A DNA stretch of 64,000 bases from Arthrobacter bambusae (GCF_030812595.1 NZ_JAUSSZ010000006.1:171870-235869), one strand, 5' to 3'; positions 18,315 to 29,348 are shown, counted from the stretch's first letter. Notes: generated by a model from the sequence alone, not told the origin. Numbers and translations are program-made.

Positions 18315-18600
18315 CTGGATCTGGTCATGGACCTCGCCGGTCACCGGGATCCGCGGGGCAACGTTCCAGCACCAAGCCGTGCGGCGGCGGAATGACCGGG
18401 CGCCGCCGAACGAGGTGAGCGATGGCCGATTGGAGGTACCCATCGGCCAGCCAAGGAACGCTTCAAGCTCGGAGCGTCTGCTGACATCCTGGCGTTCCCC
18501 GGAGCGGCTAGCCCCGCAGCCCTGGCACCGGTAGCGCTGCTTGCCCGCAGCCGTTTTTCCGTTCCGTACCAGCGCCTGATTCCAGAGCTTAGCTATGCCG
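18315..18600 (-). pseudogene. Transposase remnant, IS1249-like (IS256 group)
   Basis: Read leftward, the segment encodes a zinc-ribbon-like NGKTAAGKQRYRCQGCGAS, then ELEAFLGWPMG and FRRRTAWCWNV followed by PRIPVTGEVHDQ, which match the N-terminal quarter of IS1249-type transposases as remembered. The frame has no start codon with a ribosome site, reads into unrelated sequence after VHDQIQ, and the DDE catalytic part is gone. It is a dead fragment beside a tRNA and an inverted repeat. Leftward codons at 18137-18328 (LLINLMGVFWKVYGK) stay open but are not recognised. Confidence 0.7.
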
Positions 18601-18687
18601 AAATTCGCCCGCCAACACTGGGAAGCAGGCCCCTCCCATACACACGTTTTGTCCTATAACCCGTGTTTGCCCCCGCCATCGCCTGAC

Positions 18688-19596
18688 TTAGTTCTGGCAG
18701 CCAGGGCACCAATAGAGTTTGCGCCCGCCAACCTCGGCCACTCCTACCGCTTCGCCGCATCGTCGGCATGGCTGTCCCTGCCGCTTGTAGACAAAGTGCG
18801 CCTCGTCGTCGAGCACTCCGGCGTTCACGCCACTCCACAAAGCCGCCGGGGTCGTCACAATCCGCCCGGCACAGACGCCGTCGGACATGGCCGCCACGGT
18901 GTCATCCCACAGGCGTCCGGCGGTTTCGGTGCTCAGCGAACTGCCCGGAGTCCACGGATCAACGCGTTGACGGAACAGCACTTCCGCGCGATAGATGTTG
19001 CCGATCCCGGCCACCACCGCCTGGTCCATGAGGAGGAGCCCGACGGCGGTCTTGCGGCGCAGCAAGCGGCGGATGAACTCCTCGCGGTCGCCCGTTCGGT
19101 TGTGGAGGGGATCGGGACCTAAGCGCGCGACGACGGCCGCTGCCTCTGCCTCGGTGATCGCCGCGCACGTGGTGGCGCCCCTCAGGTCAGCCCAGCCATT
19201 CCCCGAAACGAGGCGCACACGGACGGCGCCCGCGGGCGGTGGCGGACCCGCGTAGCCCATTGCGGGGCTCCCTGCGTCGGGCCCGGCGTCGCGTGCGAAC
19301 GTCTCCCGTTCGCCGATCCGCCGCGGAGCCCCGATGCTCGAGGCCCCGCTGAAGGATTCATCGCCGCCGAAGTTCCACGCGCCATAGAGCCCCAAATGCA
19401 CATGCAGAACCATCCCGTGGTCAAAGCGGAGGAAGAGCTGCTTGCCGTGTGCGGTCGCTTCGAGGAGTTCGTGACGGTCCAAAACCGCCGCACCCGCGGC
19501 GAAACGGCCTTGGGGGCTGGAGACCTCCAGCATGCGGCCGGCGAAAACGTCCTGGAACTGGCGTGCCAGGCGATGGATGGAATGCCCTTCAGGCAT
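18688..19596 (-). CDS. Fpg/Nei family DNA glycosylase (Nei2-like)
   Basis: Second repair glycosylase of the window, 302 residues. MPEGHSIHR gives the Pro nucleophile and Glu; the MPEGH start is the mark of actinobacterial Nei-type enzymes acting on oxidised pyrimidines. HGKQLFLRF supplies the conserved Lys, MDQAVVAGIGNIYRAE is the helix-two-turn-helix, and CRRCG...CPGCQ is the zinc finger. Its ATG shares one base with the rpiB stop (TAATG), so translation is coupled to rpiB. A roughly 45-residue low-complexity insert (residues 85-130, Gly/Ala/Pro rich) is larger than usual. Confidence 0.92.
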   Translation of the reverse strand: MPEGHSIHRLARQFQDVFAGRMLEVSSPQGRFAAGAAVLDRHELLEATAHGKQLFLRFDHGMVLHVHLGLYGAWNFGGDESFSGASSIGAPRRIGERETFARDAGPDAGSPAMGYAGPPPPAGAVRVRLVSGNGWADLRGATTCAAITEAEAAAVVARLGPDPLHNRTGDREEFIRRLLRRKTAVGLLLMDQAVVAGIGNIYRAEVLFRQRVDPWTPGSSLSTETAGRLWDDTVAAMSDGVCAGRIVTTPAALWSGVNAGVLDDEAHFVYKRQGQPCRRCGEAVGVAEVGGRKLYWCPGCQN

Positions 19597-20078
19597 TACG
19601 CGACGATTTCGCCGGTGTTCTCGTAGATGGCGATCTTTCCGATGCGGCGGACGTGGCGTTCGTCGTTGCTGAACGGTTCTTCCAGGAAGGCCTCGATCAG
19701 TCCGGTGGCTTCCTCGACGGTGTGCTGGCGGCCGCCGACAGCAACCACGTTGGCGTCGTTGTGCTCGCGCGCAAGTTTCGCCGTGGACAAGTTCCACGCC
19801 AGCGCGGCCCGGACACCCTTGACCTTGTTCGCAGCTATTTGTTCGCCGTTGCCGGATCCGCCCAGGACGATGCCCAACGCGTGGACGCCTGCCTTTTGGT
19901 CGGCCACCACAGCCGCCGCCGCGTTGATGCAGAACGAAGGGTAGTCATCAAGGGCGTCGTATACCTGGGGGCCGTGGTCGACGACTTCGTAGCCTTTGGC
20001 GGTCAAGTGGCTGACGAGGTGGGCGCTGAGCTCCATGCCGGCGTGGTCCGTGGCGATGTGGACGCGGGGTGTGGTCAC
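19596..20078 (-). CDS. rpiB: Ribose-5-phosphate isomerase B
   Basis: Interconverts ribose 5-phosphate and ribulose 5-phosphate in the pentose phosphate pathway. About 160 residues; IATDHAGMEL near the start, the DYPSFC motif and GGSGNGEQIAANK carry the phosphate and isomerase residues. The catalytic Cys of the E. coli type is not in the GGSGNG loop, as in the mycobacterial form. The GTG start is a choice among GTG and TTG codons with weak ribosome sites. It overlaps the downstream nei gene by one base. Confidence 0.93.
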   Translation of the reverse strand: MTTPRVHIATDHAGMELSAHLVSHLTAKGYEVVDHGPQVYDALDDYPSFCINAAAAVVADQKAGVHALGIVLGGSGNGEQIAANKVKGVRAALAWNLSTAKLAREHNDANVVAVGGRQHTVEEATGLIEAFLEEPFSNDERHVRRIGKIAIYENTGEIVA

Positions 20079-20202
20079 AGGAAGTCCATTCAGTCTGGCG
20101 CGCGAACGCGGCAAAGCCGGGCGCGGCGGTGAGGGATGCGGTTCCTAGGTTACTAGGATCGGGCCTTGGCTCACCTCTTAAGACGAAGCCGGGCCTCCGG
20201 GC

Positions 20203-21204
20203 TCAGGGGACCGGAGGCTGCTCGCCGTGCTGGGCACGCGCCGCGACGCGGTTCAGGATTCCTGCAAGCCTGTCCGCCGCGGCCGAGGTCCCGGCGCTGA
20301 ACGCCACCCTCCGGCCGCTGATCTGACGGACAACGACGGCGGGGCCGCTGCTGACCAGCATCGCGGTGGCGCCCCCGTGGTGCCGGAGTCCCCAGCCGCC
20401 GAAGTCGGCTGCCCTGACTTCCTGGGCGGCTGCACCTGCAATGTCCACGGCCGGCACTGTGAGGACCCGCAGGATTCCGGCGACGAAGACCTGCACTCCT
20501 CCCCTGTCCGCCCGGACCCGGACAAAAAGGAAACACGCCCCGACGACGGCGACCACTGCCAACAATGCGCCCAACCACGGGACCGCGACCGCGATCAGCG
20601 TTGCGGGGAACAAGGTGGCGACGCAAATCATCACGAACACCGAGCTCCGTGCGTGAACCCACAGCAGCATGGAATCTTCCGCCAGACCGGGGTCTTCCGT
20701 CCGGATCCTTTCGGCCTCGAGGGCGGCATCGTCTTCCGGCGTCCAATGCGGGTCGGGCTTGAAAGCCATCATCATCACCACGCCCAAGGGCAACGCCGCA
20801 CCCGCGCCCAGCGCGAGGACCGTGGCATCAACGTGCGAACTGCGGGCGTCGGCGAGGCCCGTTTGCCCCACAAGGCCGGCGGCCAGCACTGCGGTGATGA
20901 AGAGCGTCACCATAAGGCCCATGCCCATCATGACCCGGCGCATGATCACGGGCCGGGCAAGGGGAACAGCTTGGATGAACACCAGCCAACCCGTCACGAC
21001 CAGAATCCCTCCTCCGCCTAAAACGTAGGCCAGGAACGGCGCGAAGCTGATTCCGCCGTCGGCGTTCCATGCAATGGCGACAGGATCCGGAAGGTTGTTT
21101 CGCAACATGAGTGCGCATACGCCAAAGGCGCCGGCGAGCAGCAGCGGAAATGCCACCGCAAAGCGGAGTGCCCGAAGGTCCAGCGAGTCGCGCATCTTTC
21201 CCAT
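20203..21204 (-). CDS. DUF1648 domain membrane protein
   Basis: A 333-residue membrane protein. The DUF1648-like N-terminal part has a first membrane helix followed by LPDPVAIAWNADGG, then helices near residues 55-75, 90-112 and 125-147. After a charged loop (WTPEDDAALEAERIR) come two more helices near 180-225 and a soluble C-terminal domain of about 105 residues. Function is unknown; relatives occur with SdpI-type immunity proteins, but the SdpI core is not seen here. It stands alone, divergent from pepN. Confidence 0.8.
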   Translation of the reverse strand: MGKMRDSLDLRALRFAVAFPLLLAGAFGVCALMLRNNLPDPVAIAWNADGGISFAPFLAYVLGGGGILVVTGWLVFIQAVPLARPVIMRRVMMGMGLMVTLFITAVLAAGLVGQTGLADARSSHVDATVLALGAGAALPLGVVMMMAFKPDPHWTPEDDAALEAERIRTEDPGLAEDSMLLWVHARSSVFVMICVATLFPATLIAVAVPWLGALLAVVAVVGACFLFVRVRADRGGVQVFVAGILRVLTVPAVDIAGAAAQEVRAADFGGWGLRHHGGATAMLVSSGPAVVVRQISGRRVAFSAGTSAAADRLAGILNRVAARAQHGEQPPVP

Positions 21205-21341
21205 ATTCCAACGCTACCGCGCGCCGCCGACACTGTGATCGAGCTTCCTTGCCAAGCCGGAATCAAGTGAAAGAATGTCTTCACAGCGCCGGCGCTGGCT
21301 GAAACCAACCGGCTTCCCGAAACCATTCTTGGAGGCAAACC

Positions 21342-23903
21342 TTGCCAGGCCTGAACCTGACGCGCGCCGAAGCCGCACAGCGCGCGGAATTGCTCACCGT
21401 GAGCTCGTACGACGTCACCCTGGACTTGACGAAGGGCTCGACGGTCTTCGGCTCCACCACGGTGGTGAAGTTCTCCGCCGTCGAGGGCTCCTCCAGCTTT
21501 ATCGACGCGATCACCGAGACCGTGCACAGCGTGACGCTCAACGGCACGGAACTCGATCCGGCGGTGGTGTCCGACGGCGTCCGCATCCAGCTGCCCGGGC
21601 TCGCTGCGGAGAACGAACTCAAAGTCGTTGCCGATGCCCCCTACATGAACACCGGTGAGGGCTTGCACCGCTTCGTGGACCCGGTGGACAACGAGGTCTA
21701 CCTGTACACCCAGTTCGAGGTGCCCGATTCCCGCCGCATGTTCGCTGTGTTCGAGCAGCCGGACCTGAAGGCGGCTTTCACGTTCACGGTCACAGCTCCC
21801 TCGCACTGGGACCTCGTCTCCAACTCACCCACTCCGGTACCGGTGGAGACCACTCCCGGGGACGACGGCTGTGCGCGCTCGGTCTGGCATTTTGCGCCCA
21901 CGCCCCGCATCTCTTCATATGTCACTGCCCTGATCGCGGGACCATACCAATCGGTCCGCAGCAAGGTCACCAGCTCCGATGGCCGGGTCATCCCGCTTGG
22001 CGTATTCGCGCGAAAGTCCCTCATGCAGTACCTGGACGCCGACAACATCTTCGAACTGACGCGCCAGGGTTTTGAATTCTTCGAGTCCCAGTTCGGTTTC
22101 CCGTATCCCTTCGAGAAGTACGACCAACTGTTCGTTCCCGAGTTCAATGCCGGCGCCATGGAAAACGCCGGCGCCGTGACCATCCTCGAAGGCTACGTTT
22201 TCCGGGGCAAAGTCACTGGCGCCCAGATCGAACGCCGTGCCATCACCGTGCTGCACGAACTGGCCCACATGTGGTTCGGAGACCTCGTCACGATGCGCTG
22301 GTGGAACGACCTCTGGCTCAACGAATCCTTCGCCGAGTACATGTCCCACCTCGCCGCAGTCGAAAACACCGAATTTGCCCGGGCCTGGACCACTTTCGCC
22401 TCCGTGGAGAAGTCCTGGGCCTACCGGCAGGACCAGTTGCCCACGACGCACCCGATTTTCGCCGAGATCAACGACCTCCAGGACGTCGAGGTCAACTTCG
22501 ATGGCATCACTTACGCCAAGGGGGCTTCCGTGCTTCGGCAGTTGGTTGCCTGGGTGGGACCGGAACAGTTCATGGCCGGTGTCCGCGAATACTTCCAGAA
22601 GCATGCGTGGCAGAACACCGAACTGGTGGACCTCATGAAGGAACTCGAAGCCGCCAGCGGCCGGGATTTGGACCAATGGGGCAAGCTCTGGCTCGAGACT
22701 TCCGGTGTCAACACCCTCTCCCCCGAGCTCGAGGTGGACGCCAACGGGAACATCACCTCTTTTGCGATCGTTCAGACGGCTATCGACGAGCAGCCCACGT
22801 TGCGGCCGCACCGCCTTGCCGTAGGGTTCTACAACCTTTCAGCCGAAGGCAAACTCAAGAGGACCCACAGGGAGGAGCTCGACGTCGACGGTCCCCGCAC
22901 CGAGGTCCCCGCGCTTGCGGGACTGGCACGCCCGGACTTGGTCCTGCTCAACGACGATGACCTCGCCTACGCCAAGGTGCGCCTCGACCCGACGTCCCTG
23001 GCCACTGCAAAGGCCCACCTGAAGGACTTCGCCGGCAGCCTGCCCCGCACGCTGGTGTGGGGCTCGGCCTGGGATGCGGCCCGCGACGGTGAAACTCCGG
23101 CCCGCGGCTACGCCGAGCTGATCCTGGCGAATATCGCGTCCGAGACGGATTCCTCGGTGATCCAGACCCAGCTCCGCCAACTGGCCACCACCCTGACCTA
23201 CTACGTTGCAGCTGAGCACAAGGATGCCGCTACGGTGGCCGCGGCCGACACGCTGTGGGAACTCTCGACCACCGCCGCTGCCGGCTCGGACGCCCAGCTC
23301 CAATTCGTGAAGTCCTTCGCGCTGCTTGCCGCGAGCAGTTCCCAACTGGACACCATCCAGGCGGTCCTGGACGGCAGCACTGTCCTGGATGGCCTGACCG
23401 TTGACCAGGACTTGCGCTGGGAACTCCTCACCGCGCTGGTGGTGGGCGGCCGCGAAGGCCAGGATCGGATCGACGCTGAACTTGAGCGCGACCACACCGC
23501 CAATGGCCAGAACGCGGCAGCCTTGGCGACGGCAGCCCTTCCCACCCCAGAGGCCAAGGCCGCCGCGTGGAAGAAGATCGTGGTTACCGGCGAGCTCTCG
23601 AACGCCATTCAAAGTTCCGCCGTCACGGGCTTCACACGGGTGCTGGACACCTCACTGTTGGAGCCGTACGCCGAGGAATACTTCGAGGCCGTACCGGAGA
23701 TTGTTGCCAACCGCACCCACGCCCTGGCGCAGCAAATCGTCGTCGGGCTCTACCCGGCGCAGCTGACCACGCAGGCCACGGTTGACCGCACGGACAAGTT
23801 CCTCGCCGAACTGCCAGTGGACAGCAACGCCCTGCGGCGCATGATGCTCGAAAACCGCGACGGCGTTGCCCGCGCCCTCAAGGCCCGCGCGGCGGACGTC
23901 TAA
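21342..23903 (+). CDS. pepN: Aminopeptidase N (M1 family zinc metallopeptidase)
   Basis: Removes N-terminal residues from peptides in the cytosol. The 853-residue protein has the GAMENAG substrate motif and the zinc site HELAH at 305-309 with the distal Glu in WLNESFAEY, and the ERAP1-like C-terminal domain. The start is a TTG because GGAGG lies 6 nt before it and it gives the actinobacterial N-terminus LPGLNLTRAEA. It is followed by a perfect hairpin. Confidence 0.95.
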   Translation: MPGLNLTRAEAAQRAELLTVSSYDVTLDLTKGSTVFGSTTVVKFSAVEGSSSFIDAITETVHSVTLNGTELDPAVVSDGVRIQLPGLAAENELKVVADAPYMNTGEGLHRFVDPVDNEVYLYTQFEVPDSRRMFAVFEQPDLKAAFTFTVTAPSHWDLVSNSPTPVPVETTPGDDGCARSVWHFAPTPRISSYVTALIAGPYQSVRSKVTSSDGRVIPLGVFARKSLMQYLDADNIFELTRQGFEFFESQFGFPYPFEKYDQLFVPEFNAGAMENAGAVTILEGYVFRGKVTGAQIERRAITVLHELAHMWFGDLVTMRWWNDLWLNESFAEYMSHLAAVENTEFARAWTTFASVEKSWAYRQDQLPTTHPIFAEINDLQDVEVNFDGITYAKGASVLRQLVAWVGPEQFMAGVREYFQKHAWQNTELVDLMKELEAASGRDLDQWGKLWLETSGVNTLSPELEVDANGNITSFAIVQTAIDEQPTLRPHRLAVGFYNLSAEGKLKRTHREELDVDGPRTEVPALAGLARPDLVLLNDDDLAYAKVRLDPTSLATAKAHLKDFAGSLPRTLVWGSAWDAARDGETPARGYAELILANIASETDSSVIQTQLRQLATTLTYYVAAEHKDAATVAAADTLWELSTTAAAGSDAQLQFVKSFALLAASSSQLDTIQAVLDGSTVLDGLTVDQDLRWELLTALVVGGREGQDRIDAELERDHTANGQNAAALATAALPTPEAKAAAWKKIVVTGELSNAIQSSAVTGFTRVLDTSLLEPYAEEYFEAVPEIVANRTHALAQQIVVGLYPAQLTTQATVDRTDKFLAELPVDSNALRRMMLENRDGVARALKARAADV

Positions 23904-23928
23904 GAGGCCGTCAGGCAACTCGCCATCA

Positions 23929-23960
23929 GGCCCCGGTTCCGCTTCAAGGGAACCGGGGCC
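23929..23960 (+). terminator. Terminator after pepN
   Basis: GGCCCCGGTTCC (23929-23940) and GGAACCGGGGCC (23949-23960) form a perfect 12-bp stem with an 8-nt loop, 25 bp after the stop. Confidence 0.88.
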
Positions 23961-23992
23961 GTTCGCTTCGCCGAACGCGAAAGCACCGCCGT

Positions 23993-23998
23993 TAGACT
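23993..23998 (+). promoter_or_regulatory. Leaderless promoter (-10) of the OsmC gene
   Basis: TAGACT ends 6 nt before the ATG at 24005, which places the predicted transcript start on the start codon. No ribosome site fits in the gap. Confidence 0.65.
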
Positions 23999-24004
23999 TT
24001 CCGC

Positions 24005-24484
24005 ATGAGCCTGGACGAACACCGCTACTCCCTGACCGTGCGCTGGACCGGAAATCTGGGCACCGGGACTTCCACCTACCGTGGTTACACCCGGGACCAC
24101 GACGTCGAGATCCCCGGCTTGCCCGTCCTGAAAGGGTCCTCGGACCCCACCTTCCACGGCGACCGTAGCCGGTACAACCCCGAACAGCTCCTCCTCACCG
24201 CCCTTTCCCAGTGCCACATGCTCTCTTTCCTGCACGTCGCGGTCAAACACGGGGTGGTTGTCACCGATTACGTAGACCACGCCGAGGGCATGATGAGGCT
24301 CAATCGCGACGGCAGCGGCCAGTTCGAGACCGTCACCTTGAAGCCGCGGGTCACGGTTGCGGACCCGGAGCATATTTCCCTGATGGACGAGTTGCACCAT
24401 GAGGCCAACCAGGTGTGCTTTATCGCCCGGAGCGTAAATTTTCCCGTTCTGCACGAGCCGAGCACGACGGCGGCCGCCAGCTAG
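24005..24484 (+). CDS. OsmC family peroxiredoxin-like protein
   Basis: Reduces organic or inorganic hydroperoxides with a cysteine pair. The 159-residue protein has the two expected cysteines in LSQCHMLSFL and VCFIARSVNFPV and the conserved NPEQLLLTALS. The head DHDVEIPG and RSRYNPE fits the OsmC rather than the Ohr branch. It is probably leaderless. It stands alone between pepN and an MscS gene. Confidence 0.9.
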   Translation: MSLDEHRYSLTVRWTGNLGTGTSTYRGYTRDHDVEIPGLPVLKGSSDPTFHGDRSRYNPEQLLLTALSQCHMLSFLHVAVKHGVVVTDYVDHAEGMMRLNRDGSGQFETVTLKPRVTVADPEHISLMDELHHEANQVCFIARSVNFPVLHEPSTTAAAS

Positions 24485-24631
24485 CCGGGCGGCAAGAAGG
24501 CCCTACGCCCCGAAATCACGATGCGGATCCGGGCGCGCTCCGGCGATAGGGTTGAACGTGGACAAAGTGTTCAGCGCCCGGCAATCAAGGGCTTGGCGAA
24601 CAATTGGATCCCGTGAGGAGCATTCCCGCAT

Positions 24632-25360
24632 ATGAACGTCGCCTCGTCGACCGACAACATCGTGGCCGATGCAGCCAAGATCGATTACGCGTCCATCTTG
24701 GTGACAATAGGCATTGGGTTGCTGTTCTGGGTTGTGGCCCGGTTCATCATCCTGCGCATTACCCGCCGGGTGGCGGAGGGCACCAGCCTCTTCAAGAAAC
24801 CCCATTTCAGGTGGGTCCAGCCGGCTTTCCGGGCGCTCGACCATGAGCGCCGCGCCCAACGCGCCCACACCATCGGCTCGCTGCTGACAAGCGTGCTCAG
24901 CGTTGTTGTGGTGGTCATCGTCGCCATCTACGTCCTCAAATACCTGAATGTGGATATCGCCCCACTGCTCACAAGCGTCGGCATTTTGGGTGTGGCCATC
25001 GGCTTCGGCGCCCAACAGCTCATCCGCGATTTCCTGTCCGGCATCTTCATCACCATCGAGGACCAGTTCGGGATAGGCGATGTGATCGTGACCACCGAAG
25101 TGATCGGCACCGTTGAGTCCGTGGGACTGCGGATCACACGGCTCCGGGCCGAAGACGGGGCCATCTGGTACCTGCGCAACGGAGAAATCCTGAGGGTGGG
25201 CAACCGCTCGCAAGGCGACTACGTACCGGAGGAACAAACCGTCCCTGACGACGTTCCGCCTGCTCCCCCAGGGACCGTGCCCGCTGAAACCGCGGCTTCC
25301 GGTGCGCCCCAGCCGTCCAAGGAATCCCTCAAGGTCCGGGACCAGAAAGCAGGTGAGTGA
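24632..25360 (+). CDS. Small-conductance mechanosensitive channel family protein (MscS-like)
   Basis: Membrane channel that opens under turgor. The 242-residue protein has three hydrophobic helices (about 20-44, 82-105 and 110-135). The third carries the pore motif GVAIGFGAQQLIRDFLSG, and a short beta domain follows (DQFGIGDVI, NGEILRVGNRS). The C-terminal tail is Pro/Ala rich and lacks the full cytosolic cage of E. coli MscS, so it is a short form. The globin gene starts 2 bp after its stop, so the two are co-translated. Confidence 0.9.
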   Translation: MNVASSTDNIVADAAKIDYASILVTIGIGLLFWVVARFIILRITRRVAEGTSLFKKPHFRWVQPAFRALDHERRAQRAHTIGSLLTSVLSVVVVVIVAIYVLKYLNVDIAPLLTSVGILGVAIGFGAQQLIRDFLSGIFITIEDQFGIGDVIVTTEVIGTVESVGLRITRLRAEDGAIWYLRNGEILRVGNRSQGDYVPEEQTVPDDVPPAPPGTVPAETAASGAPQPSKESLKVRDQKAGE

Positions 25361-25361
25361 C

Positions 25362-25835
25362 ATGGGAAGCCAGCCGGAAGCCGGAGCACCGCAGCCGGAA
25401 CAGCGGCGTCAGCTGATGCAGAACGATCCGTTCAGCCAGCCGGCGTACACCGACAGTTTCTATGAGGCCATCGGTGGTCATGAGACTTTCGTGAAACTCA
25501 TCGATGTCTTCTACGACGGCGTCGCCGGAGACCCGTTGCTCCGGCCAATGTACCCGGAGGAAGACCTCGGCCCAGCCAAGCGGCGGTTCCTCATGTTCCT
25601 TGAGCAGTACTGGGGCGGTCCGGGCACGTACAGCGAGGAGCGTGGGCACCCGCGCTTGAGGATGCGGCACATGCCGTTCCAAGTGACACCCGAAGCCAAG
25701 GACCGTTGGCTCTTCCACATGCGCGCGGCAGTCGATTCGCTCAACCTGTCGCCGCTTCACGAGGGAACGCTCTGGGACTACATGGAGCGCGCTGCCCTCA
25801 CGATGGTCAACAGCCCGTCGGTCCAGCAGCCCTGA
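25362..25835 (+). CDS. glbO: Group II truncated haemoglobin (TrHbO type)
   Basis: Small haem protein that binds O2 or NO, 157 residues including a Gln/Pro-rich head of about 25. The globin core FYEAIGGHETF...FYDGVAGDPLLRPMYPEEDL is followed by the proximal His region HPRLRMRHMPF and the group II Trp in DRWLFHM. The ATG follows AGGTGAGTGAC, overlapping the end of the MscS gene. Pairing with MscS in one transcript is a known neighbourhood in Arthrobacter as far as remembered, without a known reason. Confidence 0.92.
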   Translation: MGSQPEAGAPQPEQRRQLMQNDPFSQPAYTDSFYEAIGGHETFVKLIDVFYDGVAGDPLLRPMYPEEDLGPAKRRFLMFLEQYWGGPGTYSEERGHPRLRMRHMPFQVTPEAKDRWLFHMRAAVDSLNLSPLHEGTLWDYMERAALTMVNSPSVQQP

Positions 25836-25870
25836 GCCTGCAGGACTGGGTTGCCGGCCTGCCCCAATCT

Positions 25871-26545
25871 TTAGCGGGCCTGGAAGCCCAGGCCCGATCC
25901 GGATCGTGCCAGGATGTGGCCCCGGCTCCCGCTGAGCCGGAACCAGCGGCCGTTGCGGAAGAGCCGGTGCTCCCCGTCGCCAAGGAAACCGAGCGCCAGG
26001 GCCGCGAACGCCGCGCCGGCGGGCACGCCCTCGAGCCCCGGGATCTCCCGGCCCCACACGGCCGCCCTCGCGTTGTTGACGATCAAGGCGCCGGGCTGAT
26101 CCGGAACAATCCCGGCCACCTCGGCAATGCCGGCGTTCGCGACGGACTTGAGTTCGGCGTCGGGCACTGAACCCAGCGGCTCCCAACCGCTGCGCGGTGC
26201 CCCGACTCCGGCCCACGATTCGGAAACGGTCGACGGCGGGATGGGAAGCTCGACGTCGTCGGCACCGGAACGCGCCAAGCGATCCAGGACCGAGGAAAGA
26301 GTGACGGTGACGTCCGCATGCGCGTCAGCTGCGAGGGCCATGGTCCGAAGTCCGAGGATGGTCGGGGTCGCTTCGCCCAGGATGCGCGGCCTCAAGACAC
26401 ACACGTACGCCGCCAGGACGTGTCCGCTTGCCTGCAGCCGGATGGCGCCATCGTCGATGCTCTTGGCACGCGTGACATAAGTGCGGAGATCCGCCAGATC
26501 ACGTGGATCGGCGAAATGGAAGGACTGGGTCAATACATCGGACAC
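25871..26545 (-). CDS. Conserved hypothetical protein
   Basis: Not recognised beyond the impression that relatives occur next to tesB in Arthrobacter. About 224 residues from a GTG start with a weak ribosome site; the start is divergent from tesB. The N-terminus reads SDVLTQSFHFADPRDLADLRTYV. The middle is Ala/Asp rich with ADAHADVTVTLSSVLDRLARS, and the C-terminus is basic and aromatic (FRNGRWFRLSGSRGH). No membrane segment or catalytic motif is evident. Codon use matches its neighbours. A cytosolic binding protein is possible. Confidence 0.65.
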   Translation of the reverse strand: MSDVLTQSFHFADPRDLADLRTYVTRAKSIDDGAIRLQASGHVLAAYVCVLRPRILGEATPTILGLRTMALAADAHADVTVTLSSVLDRLARSGADDVELPIPPSTVSESWAGVGAPRSGWEPLGSVPDAELKSVANAGIAEVAGIVPDQPGALIVNNARAAVWGREIPGLEGVPAGAAFAALALGFLGDGEHRLFRNGRWFRLSGSRGHILARSGSGLGFQAR

Positions 26546-26596
26546 ATCATCGACTCTACCGGCATGTCCGCGGTTGAGAGGGGTCAAGGGGGCGTC

Positions 26597-26602
26597 TAGA
26601 GT
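26597..26602 (+). promoter_or_regulatory. Leaderless promoter (-10) of tesB
   Basis: TAGAGT is followed by 6 nt and the ATG at 26609, so the mRNA should begin at the start codon. Confidence 0.65.
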
Positions 26603-26608
26603 CGAACC

Positions 26609-27517
26609 ATGACTGACGCGCACGCCGGCCTGGAGCACCAGGTTGCCCTTGAGGACCCCACAGCAACCCTCATCGATCTCTTGTCCTTGGCCGACTTCGA
26701 CGGCGCCAGGACAGACGAGGACATTTTCCTTGGGCCGTCCCAGAAGCAGCCACGCCACCGGGTGTTCGGCGGCCAGGTCCTCGCCCAGTCGCTCGTAGCC
26801 GGCATGCGCACGGTGGAGGACCACCGAACCGTCCATTCCATGCATGGGTATTTCCTTCGTCCTGGGGACGCCAACCAACCCATCACTTTCAGCGTCGAAC
26901 GGCTCCGTGACGGACGCTCGTTCTCCGCGCGTCGTGTGCACGCATACCAGGAAGGCCAGCCGATCCTGTCGATGATCGCTTCCTTCCAGACAGAAGCGGA
27001 GGGCGTGGAACACCAGTCCTCCATGCCAGCCGGAATTCCCGACCCCGAAACGCTCCCGAGCACGGCGGAACTCTTGGGTAAGTTCGACCATCCGTTTGCC
27101 CGCCATATGTCGTTCAAACGCCCCTTCGATGTCCGGCACGTCGATCCCGCGATCTATGTGGAAGCGCCCAGTGACCGGGTCGCCAGCAATGCAGTCTGGA
27201 TGAAGACTTTTGGCCCGATGCCGGATGAACCCAACCTCCATTTGGCCGCCTTGGCCTACGCGAGCGACTACACCATCCTGGAATCCGTGCTGCGGAAGAA
27301 CGGACTAAGTTGGATGACGCCGGGCATGAGCGTGGCGAGCCTTGACCACGCCATGTGGTGGCACCGCCCCGTCAGGGTGGACGAATGGCTGCTCTACGTG
27401 CAGGAGTCCCCCAGCGCCGGCGGCGCCCGCGGCCTGGCCACCGGCAAGATCTTCAGCCACGATGGCCAGCATGTCGCCACGGTGGCGCAGGAGGGCATGC
27501 TCCGGATCCCGTCGTAG
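26609..27517 (+). CDS. tesB: Acyl-CoA thioesterase II
   Basis: Hydrolyses acyl-CoA to free fatty acid and CoA. The 302-residue protein is a tandem hot-dog fold: the first repeat has RVFGGQVLAQSLVAG and HSMHGYFLRPGD, the second LDHAMWWHRPVRVDEWLLYVQESPS with the conserved Asp (SLDHAMW) and a GGARG loop. It is a single gene, probably leaderless, ending against ettA across a shared terminator. Substrate range is not readable. Confidence 0.93.
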   Translation: MTDAHAGLEHQVALEDPTATLIDLLSLADFDGARTDEDIFLGPSQKQPRHRVFGGQVLAQSLVAGMRTVEDHRTVHSMHGYFLRPGDANQPITFSVERLRDGRSFSARRVHAYQEGQPILSMIASFQTEAEGVEHQSSMPAGIPDPETLPSTAELLGKFDHPFARHMSFKRPFDVRHVDPAIYVEAPSDRVASNAVWMKTFGPMPDEPNLHLAALAYASDYTILESVLRKNGLSWMTPGMSVASLDHAMWWHRPVRVDEWLLYVQESPSAGGARGLATGKIFSHDGQHVATVAQEGMLRIPS

Positions 27518-27558
27518 CTGTCCGGCCGCGACCACGGACGCGGTCGAAGATTTCGCAA

Positions 27559-27606
27559 CACAGAAGGCCGGCGCCCCGGATATATCCAGGGCGCCGGCCT
27601 TCTGTG
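27559..27606. terminator. Bidirectional terminator between tesB and ettA
   Basis: Eighteen-base perfect arms CACAGAAGGCCGGCGCCC (27559-27576) and complement (27589-27606) with a 12-nt AT-rich loop, placed between the two convergent stops. Confidence 0.9.
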
Positions 27607-27618
27607 GTGCAATCCGCT

Positions 27619-29301
<1,683 letters not shown>

Positions 29302-29308
29302 GCCGTTA

Positions 29309-29314
29309 AATCTA
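29309..29314 (-). promoter_or_regulatory. Leaderless promoter (-10) of ettA
   Basis: On the leftward strand TAGATT, then TAACGGC, then ATG; the 7-nt spacing places the transcript start on the AUG. Confidence 0.65.
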
Positions 29315-29348
29315 ATGGGTGGCAGGGGATAACTCACATTCGGCCCGG

